A stretch of DNA of 64,000 bases from Deltaproteobacteria bacterium (GTDB lineage Bacteria > Myxococcota_A > UBA9160 > UBA6930), in assembly GCA_029261795.1 (NCBI GenBank), contig JAJDAP010000131.1, forward strand, positions 1 through 64,000. The letters are read 5' to 3'. Under the pieces are notes generated by a model. That model made no database searches, was not told the DNA's origin, and saw nothing but the letters and a program-made list of their open reading frames with translations. Shown in pieces: positions 17,977 through 26,502 of the stretch (positions within the stretch are counted from its first letter, which is position 1; every line of letters starts with the position of its first letter). Both the position numbers and the translations under genes were made by a program.

Positions 17977-18759
17977 CTATCGCCCCCGAAACACGCCCCT
18001 GGCCGGCAAGCCAAGGATCGCCATGGTTCCCAGCGAAGCCCCGACGCCGGGAAGCCCCGTCTCGATCCTCGTGCTCGAACGATTCTCCCCGAACGACCGG
18101 AAGAACCGGTCCCAGCATGAGAAAATGGTCCCGTAGTTCGAGTTGAGGAGCCTCGTCTCGAGGCTGTGGTGGCGCCGATGCAGCGCTGGCGTGATGACGA
18201 CGCGCGCAAGCCCCTGCTCGACCCGATGCGACAGGTCGATGTTTCCGTGCTCCCAGAAGTTGGCGAAGGCGAACACCACCTCGAACACGATCACACCGAG
18301 CAGGGGAACGCCCAGCGCGGCGACCGCAAGGAGGCGCACGGGCAGTGCCAACAACAACTCACCGGGGTGGAAGCGAAGTGCCGTCGTCACCGTGTACTGC
18401 GCGTCGCTGTGATGGGCCTGATGGAACCGCCAGAGAAACGGCACCAGGTGGTTGGCGCGGTGCCAGAAGTAGGAAACCAGGTCCAGACCGATCACACTGA
18501 GTGCGATCGCGACTGCGGACGGCACCTCTCCCCGGTTCAACAGGCCGACGCCACCGCGACTGGCCCAAAGAGAAACCGCGCAGGCGCAACCGCCACATAC
18601 CAATCCGAGTAGCAACGCGTTCGTGGCCCAGAGACCCGTGTTGGCACGCCAACTTCCGGCGAGCGTTCGATGGGGCCTGAAGCGCTGAATCGCGACGGCG
18701 AGGATCAACGCCGTGACGAAACCCACGGACTTGATGACCTGGAACTCGAACTCGGTCAT
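17977..18759 (-). CDS. Sterol desaturase/fatty acid hydroxylase family protein
   Basis: A 260-residue membrane diiron enzyme. The histidine clusters of the family are present: HRANH, HQAHH, HGNIDLSH and HRRHHS, set between hydrophobic helices (about 10-90 and 130-165). Members hydroxylate or desaturate sterols, carotenoids, alkylglycerols and fatty acids; the exact substrate cannot be told here. The gene is upstream of the TetR repressor on the same strand and divergent from the DUF4440 gene. Confidence 0.87.
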   Translation of the reverse strand: MTEFEFQVIKSVGFVTALILAVAIQRFRPHRTLAGSWRANTGLWATNALLLGLVCGGCACAVSLWASRGGVGLLNRGEVPSAVAIALSVIGLDLVSYFWHRANHLVPFLWRFHQAHHSDAQYTVTTALRFHPGELLLALPVRLLAVAALGVPLLGVIVFEVVFAFANFWEHGNIDLSHRVEQGLARVVITPALHRRHHSLETRLLNSNYGTIFSCWDRFFRSFGENRSSTRIETGLPGVGASLGTMAILGLPARGVFRGR

Positions 18760-18861
18760 TCAGCCGGGACCTGCCTCGAGGGGATGCTCTAGTCTAACTC
18801 TGACTGGCCTGGAGTTCCTGGCAAACGCTCCGGGAACCCACACTGAAACCCGGGAGAGAAC

Positions 18862-19311
18862 ATGACGATCCACAAGATTCTGGCGGGCCTTCTCATTGCG
18901 GTCGCCGCGCTGGCAGGCTCGGCGACCGGGTTGCCCGGCACCGACGAAGAGACCCTGATGGCGCTCGAGCGCGAGTGGACACAGCGCTTCGCCGGCGGTG
19001 ACGTCGATTGGATCGTCGCAGCACACGCCCCCGAAGCTCAGCAGTTCCCACCCGATGCAGCGCCCGTGGTTGGCCAGGAAGCGATCCGTGCCGCCTGGCA
19101 AGGCATGGCCGATGCCGAGGGTCTCAGCCTCGTCTGGGAGCCGACGAAGGCATTCGTATCGAGTTCGGGGGACATGGCGTGGGACTACGGCGCGGGGAAG
19201 CTCACGAATCCCGGCGGCGAGGCGCAAGACGTCAAGTACGTCGTCATCTGGAAGCGCGTCGATCGGGAGTGGAAGGTCGTCATGGACATGTTCAGTCCGA
19301 ACGGAGGCTGA
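18862..19311 (+). CDS. Exported DUF4440/SnoaL-like protein
   Basis: A 149-residue protein with an N-terminal Sec signal (MTIHKILAGLLIAVAALAGS) and an NTF2-like fold. The core reads LEREWTQRFAGGDVDWI, then a strand-rich C-terminus with VVIWKRVDREWKVVMDMFSP, as in DUF4440. Such domains bind small molecules or act as ketosteroid-isomerase-like enzymes. The GGGAGAG at about -12 to -6 supports the start. An imperfect inverted repeat, GTTCCTGG with CCGGGAAC (18814-18837), lies 25 bases upstream and may be regulatory. Confidence 0.75.
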   Translation: MTIHKILAGLLIAVAALAGSATGLPGTDEETLMALEREWTQRFAGGDVDWIVAAHAPEAQQFPPDAAPVVGQEAIRAAWQGMADAEGLSLVWEPTKAFVSSSGDMAWDYGAGKLTNPGGEAQDVKYVVIWKRVDREWKVVMDMFSPNGG

Positions 19312-19343
19312 ACTGCCCTGCCGGGGATTCCGAGGCCTCAATT

Positions 19344-19376
19344 TTTAACAGATTCAATCTCTTTTAATCTGTTAAA
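19344..19376. promoter_or_regulatory. AT-rich inverted repeat before carotenoid oxygenase
   Basis: Perfect 11-bp arms, TTTAACAGATT (19344-19354) and AATCTGTTAAA (19366-19376), flank an 11-base spacer that itself contains another AATCT. The AT-rich patch stands out from its surroundings and ends 32 bases before the carotenoid oxygenase start. It could be an operator for that gene or a terminator for the DUF4440 gene; the promoter-proximal position favours an operator. Confidence 0.5.
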
Positions 19377-19408
19377 GTCCGCCCTGCGCCCGATCAGGAG
19401 AGACACGC

Positions 19409-20755
19409 ATGGCCGAAGAACTTCCCTTCCACCTGCAAGGCAACTTCGCTCCCGTCAAAGAGGAGACGACGGCCGAATCGCTCGAGGTCATCGGGGCGAT
19501 TCCGCAGGAACTGCGCGGCCTCTATGTCCGGAATGGTGCGAACCCGCCCAGTGGCACCTCGGCGCACTGGTTCATGGGCGAGGGCATGGTGCACGGCGTG
19601 CGTCTCGAAGACGGCAAGGCCGCCTGGTATCGCAACCGCTACGTGAAGACCCCCATCCTCGCGGACCCCGACTATCAACGGATCTCGGCGACGGGCGAGA
19701 TCGATCGCTCGGCGTCGATGGCGAACACCCATGTCGTCGGCCATGCCGGCCAGATCCTGGCACTCGAAGAGGGATCCTTCCCCTATGCGCTCGACTCGGA
19801 GCTCGAAACGATCGGGTCGAAGGACTACGACGGGAAGCTCACCAGCGCGTTCTCGGCGCATCCGCACATCTGCCCGGTGACGGGCGAGATGCTGAGCTTC
19901 GGCTACGGCCAGCTACCGCCGTACCTCACCTATCTACGCGTGAGCGCGGACGGAAAGCTCGTGCAGTCCGAGGAGATCGAGGTTCCCGGCCCGACGATGA
20001 TGCACGACTTCATGGTCACCGAGAAGCGCGCGCTGTTCATGGATCTTCCGGTCGTATTCGACCTCCAGGCCGCGATCGAGGGGACCATGCCCTTCAAGTG
20101 GAGCGACGACTACGGCGCGCGCATCGGCATCATGCCGCGCACCGGAACGAATTCCGACGTCGTCTGGTTCGAGGTGAATCCTTGTTATGTGTTCCATGCG
20201 ATGAACGCGTGGGACGAGGGAGACAAGGTCATCTACGACGTCTGCCGCATGAGTGAAATCTGGCGCGAAGCTGGCGACATGATGGGCGGCGACACCGACC
20301 TCACCCTCCATCGCTTCACGTTCGACCTCTCGACCGGCAATGTGAAGGAAGAGACACTCGACGAGAGAGGGATGGAGTTCCCGAGGGTGGCCGATGCCCG
20401 GGTCGGACAGAAGAACCGCTACGGCTTCAGCCTCGCCTTCGACGAAAGCGCTGGCGGCGGTGCCCCTGCAATGGCCGGCCACTACAAGCTGGATCTCGCC
20501 AAGGGAACGACCGAGCTGCATTCGGCGGGCGCAGGGCGCAACCCGGGCGAGCCGGTCTTCGTCCTGGCGGAAGGTGCGGACCCGGACAGCGACGAGGGCT
20601 ATGTGATGACGTTCGTCTACGACTCCGCCGAGGACAAGAGCGAACTCGTCATCACCGATGCGACGAACTTCAGTGCGCCGCCGATCGCGCGCGTGAAGCT
20701 CCCGACCCGGGTTCCCTTCGGCTTCCACGGCAGCTGGGTTCCCGGCGCGGGCTGA
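19409..20755 (+). CDS. Carotenoid oxygenase (RPE65/CCD family)
   Basis: A 448-residue non-haem iron dioxygenase. The four iron-binding histidines of the seven-bladed propeller are in place: H151 (FSAHPH), H199 (MMHDF), H263 (VFHAMNAW) and H440 (GFHGSW). No signal peptide is visible, so it is cytoplasmic. The family cleaves a C=C bond in carotenoids, apocarotenoids or stilbenoids. CAGGAGAG precedes the start at 19409, and a strong inverted repeat lies in the promoter. It is convergent, with a 9-base gap, with a TonB receptor gene. Confidence 0.92.
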   Translation: MAEELPFHLQGNFAPVKEETTAESLEVIGAIPQELRGLYVRNGANPPSGTSAHWFMGEGMVHGVRLEDGKAAWYRNRYVKTPILADPDYQRISATGEIDRSASMANTHVVGHAGQILALEEGSFPYALDSELETIGSKDYDGKLTSAFSAHPHICPVTGEMLSFGYGQLPPYLTYLRVSADGKLVQSEEIEVPGPTMMHDFMVTEKRALFMDLPVVFDLQAAIEGTMPFKWSDDYGARIGIMPRTGTNSDVVWFEVNPCYVFHAMNAWDEGDKVIYDVCRMSEIWREAGDMMGGDTDLTLHRFTFDLSTGNVKEETLDERGMEFPRVADARVGQKNRYGFSLAFDESAGGGAPAMAGHYKLDLAKGTTELHSAGAGRNPGEPVFVLAEGADPDSDEGYVMTFVYDSAEDKSELVITDATNFSAPPIARVKLPTRVPFGFHGSWVPGAG

Positions 20756-20764
20756 GGCGTCGGG

Positions 20765-22816
20765 TCAGGACCCGAACGTGTAGCGGACGCGGAGCCCGAC
20801 GTAGAGGCTCCGATCAGGCGCGGGCTCGAAGTATCGTGCACCGAACGCGTTCGTGCGCACGTTCGCGTCGTACTCCGCGTCGAACAGATTGTTGATGCCC
20901 GCGAACGGCACGATCTCGAAGTCATGGACCTCGAAGCGGTGACTGATGCGCAGGTTCGAGACCCAGGTCTCACGCGAGAAGGTCGTGTTCGCGTCGTCGA
21001 CGAAGAACTCGTCCGCCCAGAGGAACTCCCACGCCACGGCGAAACCGGATTCGTGTCGGTACGCCAACTCGGCGAAGAGTTGATCCTTCGGGACACCCGG
21101 TTGCCGGTTGCCATCGAAACGACCGGACGGCGTCTGAAAGTCGTCGAATTCGAAGTCCGAGTAGGTGTAGGCGAGGCTGGCGACGAGGCCCTGGTAAGGC
21201 TCGAAGGATGCCGAGAGTTCGACGCCGTCGCGCTCGGAGCTGCCGGCGTTCCGGAAGAAACGGCGGCCCGGCTGTGACGCCAGCTCGAAGGGAACGAGTT
21301 CGTCTTCGAGGTCGATATGGAAGAGAGCGGCCTCGTACTGGAGTTCGAGGGGGCCCGTCCCCCGAAGGCCGAGCTCGTAGTTGGTCGAGCGCTGCTCCTC
21401 CAGGTCGCTGTTGAAGCCTCCGCCAGCCGGGTTCGCGAACTCGGTGGTGGTCGGTGTCTCGAACGAAGTCGAGACCGAGCCGTACAGGCTGAGTTCCGGG
21501 CGCACCCGCCACAGCAGGGCCAGTGAGGGACTGAAGCTGGTGAAGTCGATCTCGTCGGAGCCGTCGCCATCCGAGAGGAACGAATCGTCGACCTCGAACT
21601 CGACGCGGTCGTAGCGCGCGCCCACGCTGAGGTCGATGTCCTCGTGGAGTGCGAGCCGGGCCATGCCGAAGACCCCCACGGCCGTGACGTCTTCGTCCTG
21701 GGACAATGTCATGGCGCCTTGCTGGCCGGCGATGTTGTCGAAGCGCTCACGGTCATCGCGCTGGGCGTCGATGTCCACACCGAACGTCAGGCTTCCCCGT
21801 GCACCCGCGTCGTAGCTGTACTGGAGACCGCCGCCTCCGAAGAAGCGCTCGAGTTCGACCGAGCCGCCGGACGTGAACGGGAGCCGATTCGAGAAATCCC
21901 GCCAGACCGCATAGTTGCGAAGTGTGACGTGGTGGCGCTCGCCGAAGGATTTCTCGACGAGCAGACCCAACCGCTGCTGATCGACCGATTCACCGGCGTC
22001 GAAGCGGACGTTGCGCGTGAAGGCACTGCGACGCGTGTTCCTCGAATCCACCCGCGTCAGGCCTCCGGAATCGCCGGCCCAGGGAGAGTGGGTGGAGTTG
22101 AACGTCAGCGCGAGCCGCGCGTCGTCGTCGATCTGATAGCGGACCCGGCCATTCACGGACGTGGCGTTCGCGTCGCCGAGTTCCCGATAGCCGTCGTAGT
22201 CGAAGTGCGAAGCGCTCAACAGGATGTCGCCCTTCTCGGAGCGCGCACCCGCCTTGAGCTGTTGCTTCTCGAAGCCATCGGAACCGAGCGACAGGCGCGT
22301 CTCGACGAAGGGATGCTCCGGCGCGTCCTCGGTGTGGATGTGGATGACGCCACCGCTCGCCGCGCCGTAGAGCGCCGAAGCCGGACCACGCAGCACTTCG
22401 ATGCGCCCGGTCGAACCGAGATCGATCGCGTCGACGCCGGCCTGGCCGTCGGCCAGGGTCGCCGGAATCCCATCGACGAAGAGCTTGATGCCTCGGATGC
22501 CGAAGGCAGAACGCGCCCCGAAACCACGGCTCGAGATGCGCAGGTCCTGCGAGAAGTTGTACCGGTTCTGGAGGAAGAGACCGGGCACCCGCGCCAATGA
22601 CTCGTCGAGCCCGAGTTGTTGGCGTGCGTGCTGGATCTCGTCGGGTCCGAGCACGGTCAGCGCCGCCGGCACATCTTTTCGGAGTTCGGCCCGGCGCCGG
22701 GCGGTCACCACCAGGGTATCGACATCGGCGGGCACAGCCGCCGTGGGCTGTGCGGCTGCCGGAAGGGCAGCGTAGAGAGCCAGGCTGAACAGGGCCGGGA
22801 GACAGCGTCTAAGCAT
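20765..22816 (-). CDS. TonB-dependent outer-membrane receptor
   Basis: A 683-residue receptor with a Sec signal ending AALPAAAQ, a TonB-box-like DTLVVTARR, a plug domain (about 30-155) and a 22-strand barrel ending in aromatic-type VGLRVRYTFGS. The start at 22816 has AAGGA upstream; readings to 22936 add unrelated residues. It imports a substrate, such as a siderophore, cobalamin or a hydrophobic organic molecule, across the outer membrane using TonB energy. Neighbouring oxygenases suggest an organic substrate rather than iron, but no siderophore or heme genes are visible to settle this. Confidence 0.92.
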   Translation of the reverse strand: MLRRCLPALFSLALYAALPAAAQPTAAVPADVDTLVVTARRRAELRKDVPAALTVLGPDEIQHARQQLGLDESLARVPGLFLQNRYNFSQDLRISSRGFGARSAFGIRGIKLFVDGIPATLADGQAGVDAIDLGSTGRIEVLRGPASALYGAASGGVIHIHTEDAPEHPFVETRLSLGSDGFEKQQLKAGARSEKGDILLSASHFDYDGYRELGDANATSVNGRVRYQIDDDARLALTFNSTHSPWAGDSGGLTRVDSRNTRRSAFTRNVRFDAGESVDQQRLGLLVEKSFGERHHVTLRNYAVWRDFSNRLPFTSGGSVELERFFGGGGLQYSYDAGARGSLTFGVDIDAQRDDRERFDNIAGQQGAMTLSQDEDVTAVGVFGMARLALHEDIDLSVGARYDRVEFEVDDSFLSDGDGSDEIDFTSFSPSLALLWRVRPELSLYGSVSTSFETPTTTEFANPAGGGFNSDLEEQRSTNYELGLRGTGPLELQYEAALFHIDLEDELVPFELASQPGRRFFRNAGSSERDGVELSASFEPYQGLVASLAYTYSDFEFDDFQTPSGRFDGNRQPGVPKDQLFAELAYRHESGFAVAWEFLWADEFFVDDANTTFSRETWVSNLRISHRFEVHDFEIVPFAGINNLFDAEYDANVRTNAFGARYFEPAPDRSLYVGLRVRYTFGS

Positions 22817-22966
22817 CAGGATCGGGTCCTTCGGGGCTCGGATTGGAACGGGCGCGGCGGCTCTCGCGACAGCAAGCGGCGGACCGCTCGGAAAATTGAA
22901 ACCCGGCGCTCCGGTCCGCGCGATCTTGGATACCACGGGTCTCGATCCCGGGCCTCCTCTACGGGG

Positions 22967-22987
22967 CCGAAAGGGTAGCCCTTTCGG
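22967..22987. promoter_or_regulatory. 21-bp inverted repeat upstream of Ddn-like gene
   Basis: CCGAAAGGG-TAG-CCCTTTCGG is a perfect 9-bp inverted repeat with a three-base centre. A TATGCT at 22992-22997 could be the -10 box of the gene at 23035, which would put the palindrome over the -35 region as a repressor operator. A tight hairpin with terminator function for an unseen transcript is the alternative. Confidence 0.5.
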
Positions 22988-23034
22988 GTGCTATGCTGGG
23001 CCGCCAGGTCAGCTCCGACCTCGAGAGGATCGCC

Positions 23035-23493
23035 ATGGCCACCGAGACCCCTCCCTCTACCGGCACACCGCCCCCGCGTTGGATTCTCAAGGCGATGACG
23101 CGCGCCCACGTCTTCCTGAACGGGATCACGGGCGGAAAGATGTTCAATCAGCTGGCTGGCGACGACGTCGTCTTCATCACGATGACGGGTGCGAAGAGCG
23201 GTCGGACGATCACGATTCCCCTGATGTACGTGCCCTACAACGACGGCGTCCTGCTCGTCGCTTCCCAGGGCGGCGCTCCGAAGAATCCGGTCTGGTACGG
23301 CAACCTCGTCAAGCACCCGGATATCCGCGCCCGGCACCGCGGCCGCGAGATGACGCTCCGAGCGCGGCAGGCGACGCCCGAAGAGAAGCCCGCGCTCTGG
23401 CCGATCTGCGACAGCCACTACGCGCCGTTCGCCGAGTACCGCACGCGGACCACCCGGGACATTCCGATCTTCGTGTGCGAGCCGGCCACCTAA
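23035..23493 (+). CDS. Ddn/F420-dependent nitroreductase-family protein
   Basis: A 152-residue split-barrel flavin-type protein of the deazaflavin (F420)-dependent nitroreductase family. The core reads TMTGAKSGRTITIPLMYVP, then LLVASQGGAPKNPVWYGNL and KHPDI, the pattern of mycobacterial Ddn. Such enzymes reduce quinones and other acceptors with reduced F420. GAGAGG lies upstream of the start at 23035, which is preferred over 22993. It is convergent with the DUF1214 gene. Confidence 0.88.
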   Translation: MATETPPSTGTPPPRWILKAMTRAHVFLNGITGGKMFNQLAGDDVVFITMTGAKSGRTITIPLMYVPYNDGVLLVASQGGAPKNPVWYGNLVKHPDIRARHRGREMTLRARQATPEEKPALWPICDSHYAPFAEYRTRTTRDIPIFVCEPAT

Positions 23494-23511
23494 CAACCGA
23501 GGCCCGGAGCG

Positions 23512-24960
23512 TCAGTACTGCCGGAAGCGTTGGCGGATGTGCTTCTGACGGACGGCGACCTCTGCCCGACGTTGCTCGGAGGTGAGCACTGCCGCGGCCG
23601 GCAACCGTTCGCGGACTTCGTCGATGCCGACCTTGCGAGCGCGAATCACCGGGCGCGCCGAAACAGCGGCCTCTTCCGCGTACCAGAAGCGGAAACTCAT
23701 CTGGCCGTTCGGGATGCCGGTGGTATCGACCCAGTTCCGCACGCCGGGATCCCGTTCGGAGATGACCAGGTAGCTGTTCCCGTCTTCATCGAACTCCATC
23801 TGGCCCTGGTTTCGGCTGCTCGTGTAGTTGGCCTGGTCGTAGGATTCCATCCACGCGTTGCTGAGTTGAAAGCCCAGGTATTCGGGCATTCGTGGGATAT
23901 CGAGCGACAGGATCAACGCCTCGCCTTCCGTGAGGTCGTACATCCCAGCCGAGTAGATCTGGTTGCTTCCGGCGGTCCCACCCGCGACGAAGGGCGGCGC
24001 CGGCGGGTTGACGGCGTTCACCGGCAGGTTCAGCACGCCATCGCCGTTCTTGTCACCCCAGGCCTCGAGCCCGACCTCCATCAACCCGTTCCAGAACTGG
24101 ATCTGATTCGGGACCTTCTCGCCGATCGTGCGCAGCTGCTCGGCGCGGGCCCGGGTCGTGATGCGCGGAGGCGGAACACCCTCGTGACCGATGCGGACGA
24201 TGTCGAGATCCAATGGGAGCTCTTCGTCCCAATCGATGAAGATCTCGCGAATAGCGAATTTTCGGGCCACCTTGTGTGCACGCGTGACGTTGCCTTCGCG
24301 GTCGCGGCACTCGAGCTCTCCCTGGGTCGCCATCCAGTTCCCCTCGAACCCGACGGGTCGCTCGGCGGAGAGCAGGATCTCGAAGCTGCCGTCGGGCGAG
24401 ACGATCAGGTCATGGTTGTTCAGACCGCCGAAGCTCTGATTGCGGCATGAACCGAGTTCGGCCAGCGAGCCGGTATCGCCGATCAGGTTCGTGTTCGTCT
24501 GGAAGAGCACCAGGCCCGGCGCTTGTGGGATGTCGGCGAGTCGGGCGGCGCTGTTGCCCCGGTAGTACGGCACGGAACCGCTGACGCGATACTCGAAGCG
24601 CCCGTCGATGGGCGCCCCCAGGTAGGCGTTGTCCGGATTGTCGCCAGTCCACTTGCTGAGAAAGGTGACCGAGCGCTCGAAGCGCGGACTACTCGGATTG
24701 TTGTCGAGCTCCGTTGTCGCCACCCGCACCAGGTGGCCCATCAGGTAGCGGTAGCCATCGCGCAGCCGTCGCTCGGCCAGCGGCGGCGCCATCGCTTCCG
24801 GCGCGCTGAGGTTGCGCTCGGCCTTCTCGAGCCCGGCGAGCATGTCCGCGAACCCGCCCTCCAGCGTCGTTTGGTAGTCGGGCTTCGAAGCCTGGGCGGC
24901 GATCAGCAGCAGGGCTGCCAGCGCGATCGCGGCGCCTCCCTTGAATTTCGGTCCATGCAT
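23512..24960 (-). CDS. DUF1214-domain exported protein (Sec signal)
   Basis: A 482-residue protein with an N-terminal Sec-type hydrophobic signal (about residues 10-25). The C-terminal third carries the DUF1214 signature: EFDEDGNSYLVISERDPGVR followed by NWVDTTG and a FRFWYAEE block. The function of the family is unknown; members are often found near lipid or steroid degradation genes. It is a distant paralogue of the Tat-exported protein at 54311. It diverges from the thiolase gene. Confidence 0.8.
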   Translation of the reverse strand: MHGPKFKGGAAIALAALLLIAAQASKPDYQTTLEGGFADMLAGLEKAERNLSAPEAMAPPLAERRLRDGYRYLMGHLVRVATTELDNNPSSPRFERSVTFLSKWTGDNPDNAYLGAPIDGRFEYRVSGSVPYYRGNSAARLADIPQAPGLVLFQTNTNLIGDTGSLAELGSCRNQSFGGLNNHDLIVSPDGSFEILLSAERPVGFEGNWMATQGELECRDREGNVTRAHKVARKFAIREIFIDWDEELPLDLDIVRIGHEGVPPPRITTRARAEQLRTIGEKVPNQIQFWNGLMEVGLEAWGDKNGDGVLNLPVNAVNPPAPPFVAGGTAGSNQIYSAGMYDLTEGEALILSLDIPRMPEYLGFQLSNAWMESYDQANYTSSRNQGQMEFDEDGNSYLVISERDPGVRNWVDTTGIPNGQMSFRFWYAEEAAVSARPVIRARKVGIDEVRERLPAAAVLTSEQRRAEVAVRQKHIRQRFRQY

Positions 24961-25244
24961 TTCGGCTGTTCCCTCCCTTTGCTCCTTGGTGGGCGGAGTC
25001 TACTCGGGCAGACGCGGAGATCGGCAGCTAACGCCGCAAGCGCTGGCGGTGGATCGTGATTCGAGCTGGCGTCCTCGGGCGGCCACGGCCCCACGGGGAC
25101 AGCGGTCTTGCAAGAGTTCACCATCGCGAGCCGGGGCGGCTAAGATCTGGCGCCGCAAACAGCGAAACGGTGACTCGACCGGATCGGGCACCCATTTCCG
25201 CGGACCTCGCGTCCGCGTCCCCCTTATCAGGAGTGAACACCCAG

Positions 25245-26426
25245 ATGCGCGAAGCAGTCATCGTCTCGACCGCCCGGACCGGACTGGCCAAGTCCCACCG
25301 TGGCGGCTTCAACAACACCGGTGGTGTCGCCATTGCCGGCCACGCCATCCAGCACTCGATCGAGCGCTCGGGTGTCGACCCGGCCGAGATCGACGAAGTC
25401 GTCGTCGGTTGCGGTACGCCCCAGGGCACCACGGGCAACAACATCGGCCGCCTCGCGGCGCTGAAGGCCGGCTGCCCGATCGAGACGCCCGGCTTCGTCG
25501 TGAGCCGCCACTGCTCTTCGGGCCTCAACGCGGTTGCAACGGCGGCCGGTCGCATCGTCGCCGATGGCGAGCAGATCGTGGTCGGTGCCGGCGTCGAATC
25601 GATCTCGCATAGCATGACCGGTTCGGGTTTCACGCTCCAGGTCGACAAGCCGCTGCACGAACAGTACCCGGGCCTCTGGATGCCCATGATCGAGACCGCC
25701 GACATCGTGGCCGAGCGCTACAACGTCAGCCGCGAGTACCAGGACGAGTACTCACTCGAGAGCCAGAAGCGCACGGCCGCGGCCCAGGACAACAAGCTCT
25801 ACGATCACGAGATCGTGCCGATGGACGTGACCATGATGGTCAAGGACAAGGAGTCGGGCGAAGTCTCCGAGGTCGCCTACACGGTGACCAAGGATGAGTG
25901 CAACCGGCCCAGCACGACCCTCGAAGGTCTGCAGAACTTGAAGCCGATCCGCGGTGAGGACCAGTACATCACCGCCGGAAACGCCTCGCAGCTTTCCGAC
26001 GGCGCCGCTTCGGTGGTGCTGATGGAAGCCGGTGAAGCCAAGAAGCGGAACATCGAGCCGCTCGGCGCTTTCCGCGGCTTCGCGGTCGCCGGTTGCAAGC
26101 CCGACGAGATGGGCATCGGCCCGATCTACGCGGTGCCGAAGCTGCTCGAGCGCGCCGGCCTCACGGTCGACGACATCGATCTCTGGGAGCTCAACGAAGC
26201 GTTCGCGAGCCAGTGCCTCTACAGCCGCGACACGTTGGGCATCGACCCCGAGAAGTACAACGTGAACGGCGGCTCCATTTCGGTGGGCCACCCGTTCGGC
26301 ATGACCGGTGCGCGCTGCGTTGGTCACATCCTGCTCGAAGGCAAGCGCCGCAACGCCAAGTATGGCGTCGTGACGATGTGCATCGGCGGTGGCCAGGGCG
26401 CCGCGGGGCTGTTCGAGATCTACTAG
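25245..26426 (+). CDS. Thiolase (acetyl-CoA acyltransferase)
   Basis: A 393-residue thiolase with the full catalytic set: nucleophile Cys in SRHCSSGLNAV (about residue 92), His in NGGSISVGHPFGMTGAR and the second Cys in CIGGGQGAAGLFE. It should cleave 3-ketoacyl-CoA in beta-oxidation or run the reverse condensation. The ATG at 25245 is preferred; GGAG sits 11 bases away, slightly far, and a GTG at 25233 is too close to it. A strong hairpin follows the gene. Confidence 0.95.
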   Translation: MREAVIVSTARTGLAKSHRGGFNNTGGVAIAGHAIQHSIERSGVDPAEIDEVVVGCGTPQGTTGNNIGRLAALKAGCPIETPGFVVSRHCSSGLNAVATAAGRIVADGEQIVVGAGVESISHSMTGSGFTLQVDKPLHEQYPGLWMPMIETADIVAERYNVSREYQDEYSLESQKRTAAAQDNKLYDHEIVPMDVTMMVKDKESGEVSEVAYTVTKDECNRPSTTLEGLQNLKPIRGEDQYITAGNASQLSDGAASVVLMEAGEAKKRNIEPLGAFRGFAVAGCKPDEMGIGPIYAVPKLLERAGLTVDDIDLWELNEAFASQCLYSRDTLGIDPEKYNVNGGSISVGHPFGMTGARCVGHILLEGKRRNAKYGVVTMCIGGGQGAAGLFEIY

Positions 26427-26452
26427 CCCCGAGCGCACGGTTCGAAATCGAG

Positions 26453-26482
26453 ACCGCCCGCTCCGGAAACGGGGCGGGCGGT
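26453..26482. terminator. Bidirectional hairpin terminator
   Basis: A 13-bp stem (26453-26465 with 26470-26482, one G-U pair) closed by a GAAA tetraloop lies between the convergent thiolase and kinase genes. The stem is almost all G-C. No clear U tract follows on either strand, so it may work with Rho or as an attenuating barrier. Confidence 0.7.
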
Positions 26483-26502
26483 TCTGCGTTGCGGCGCCGG
26501 TC

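Noticed and set aside
20758..20775. TCGGGTC-AG-GACCCGA near two convergent stops
   Set aside because: A two-base loop cannot form a hairpin and the sequence overlaps coding stops; it may be chance in GC-rich DNA.
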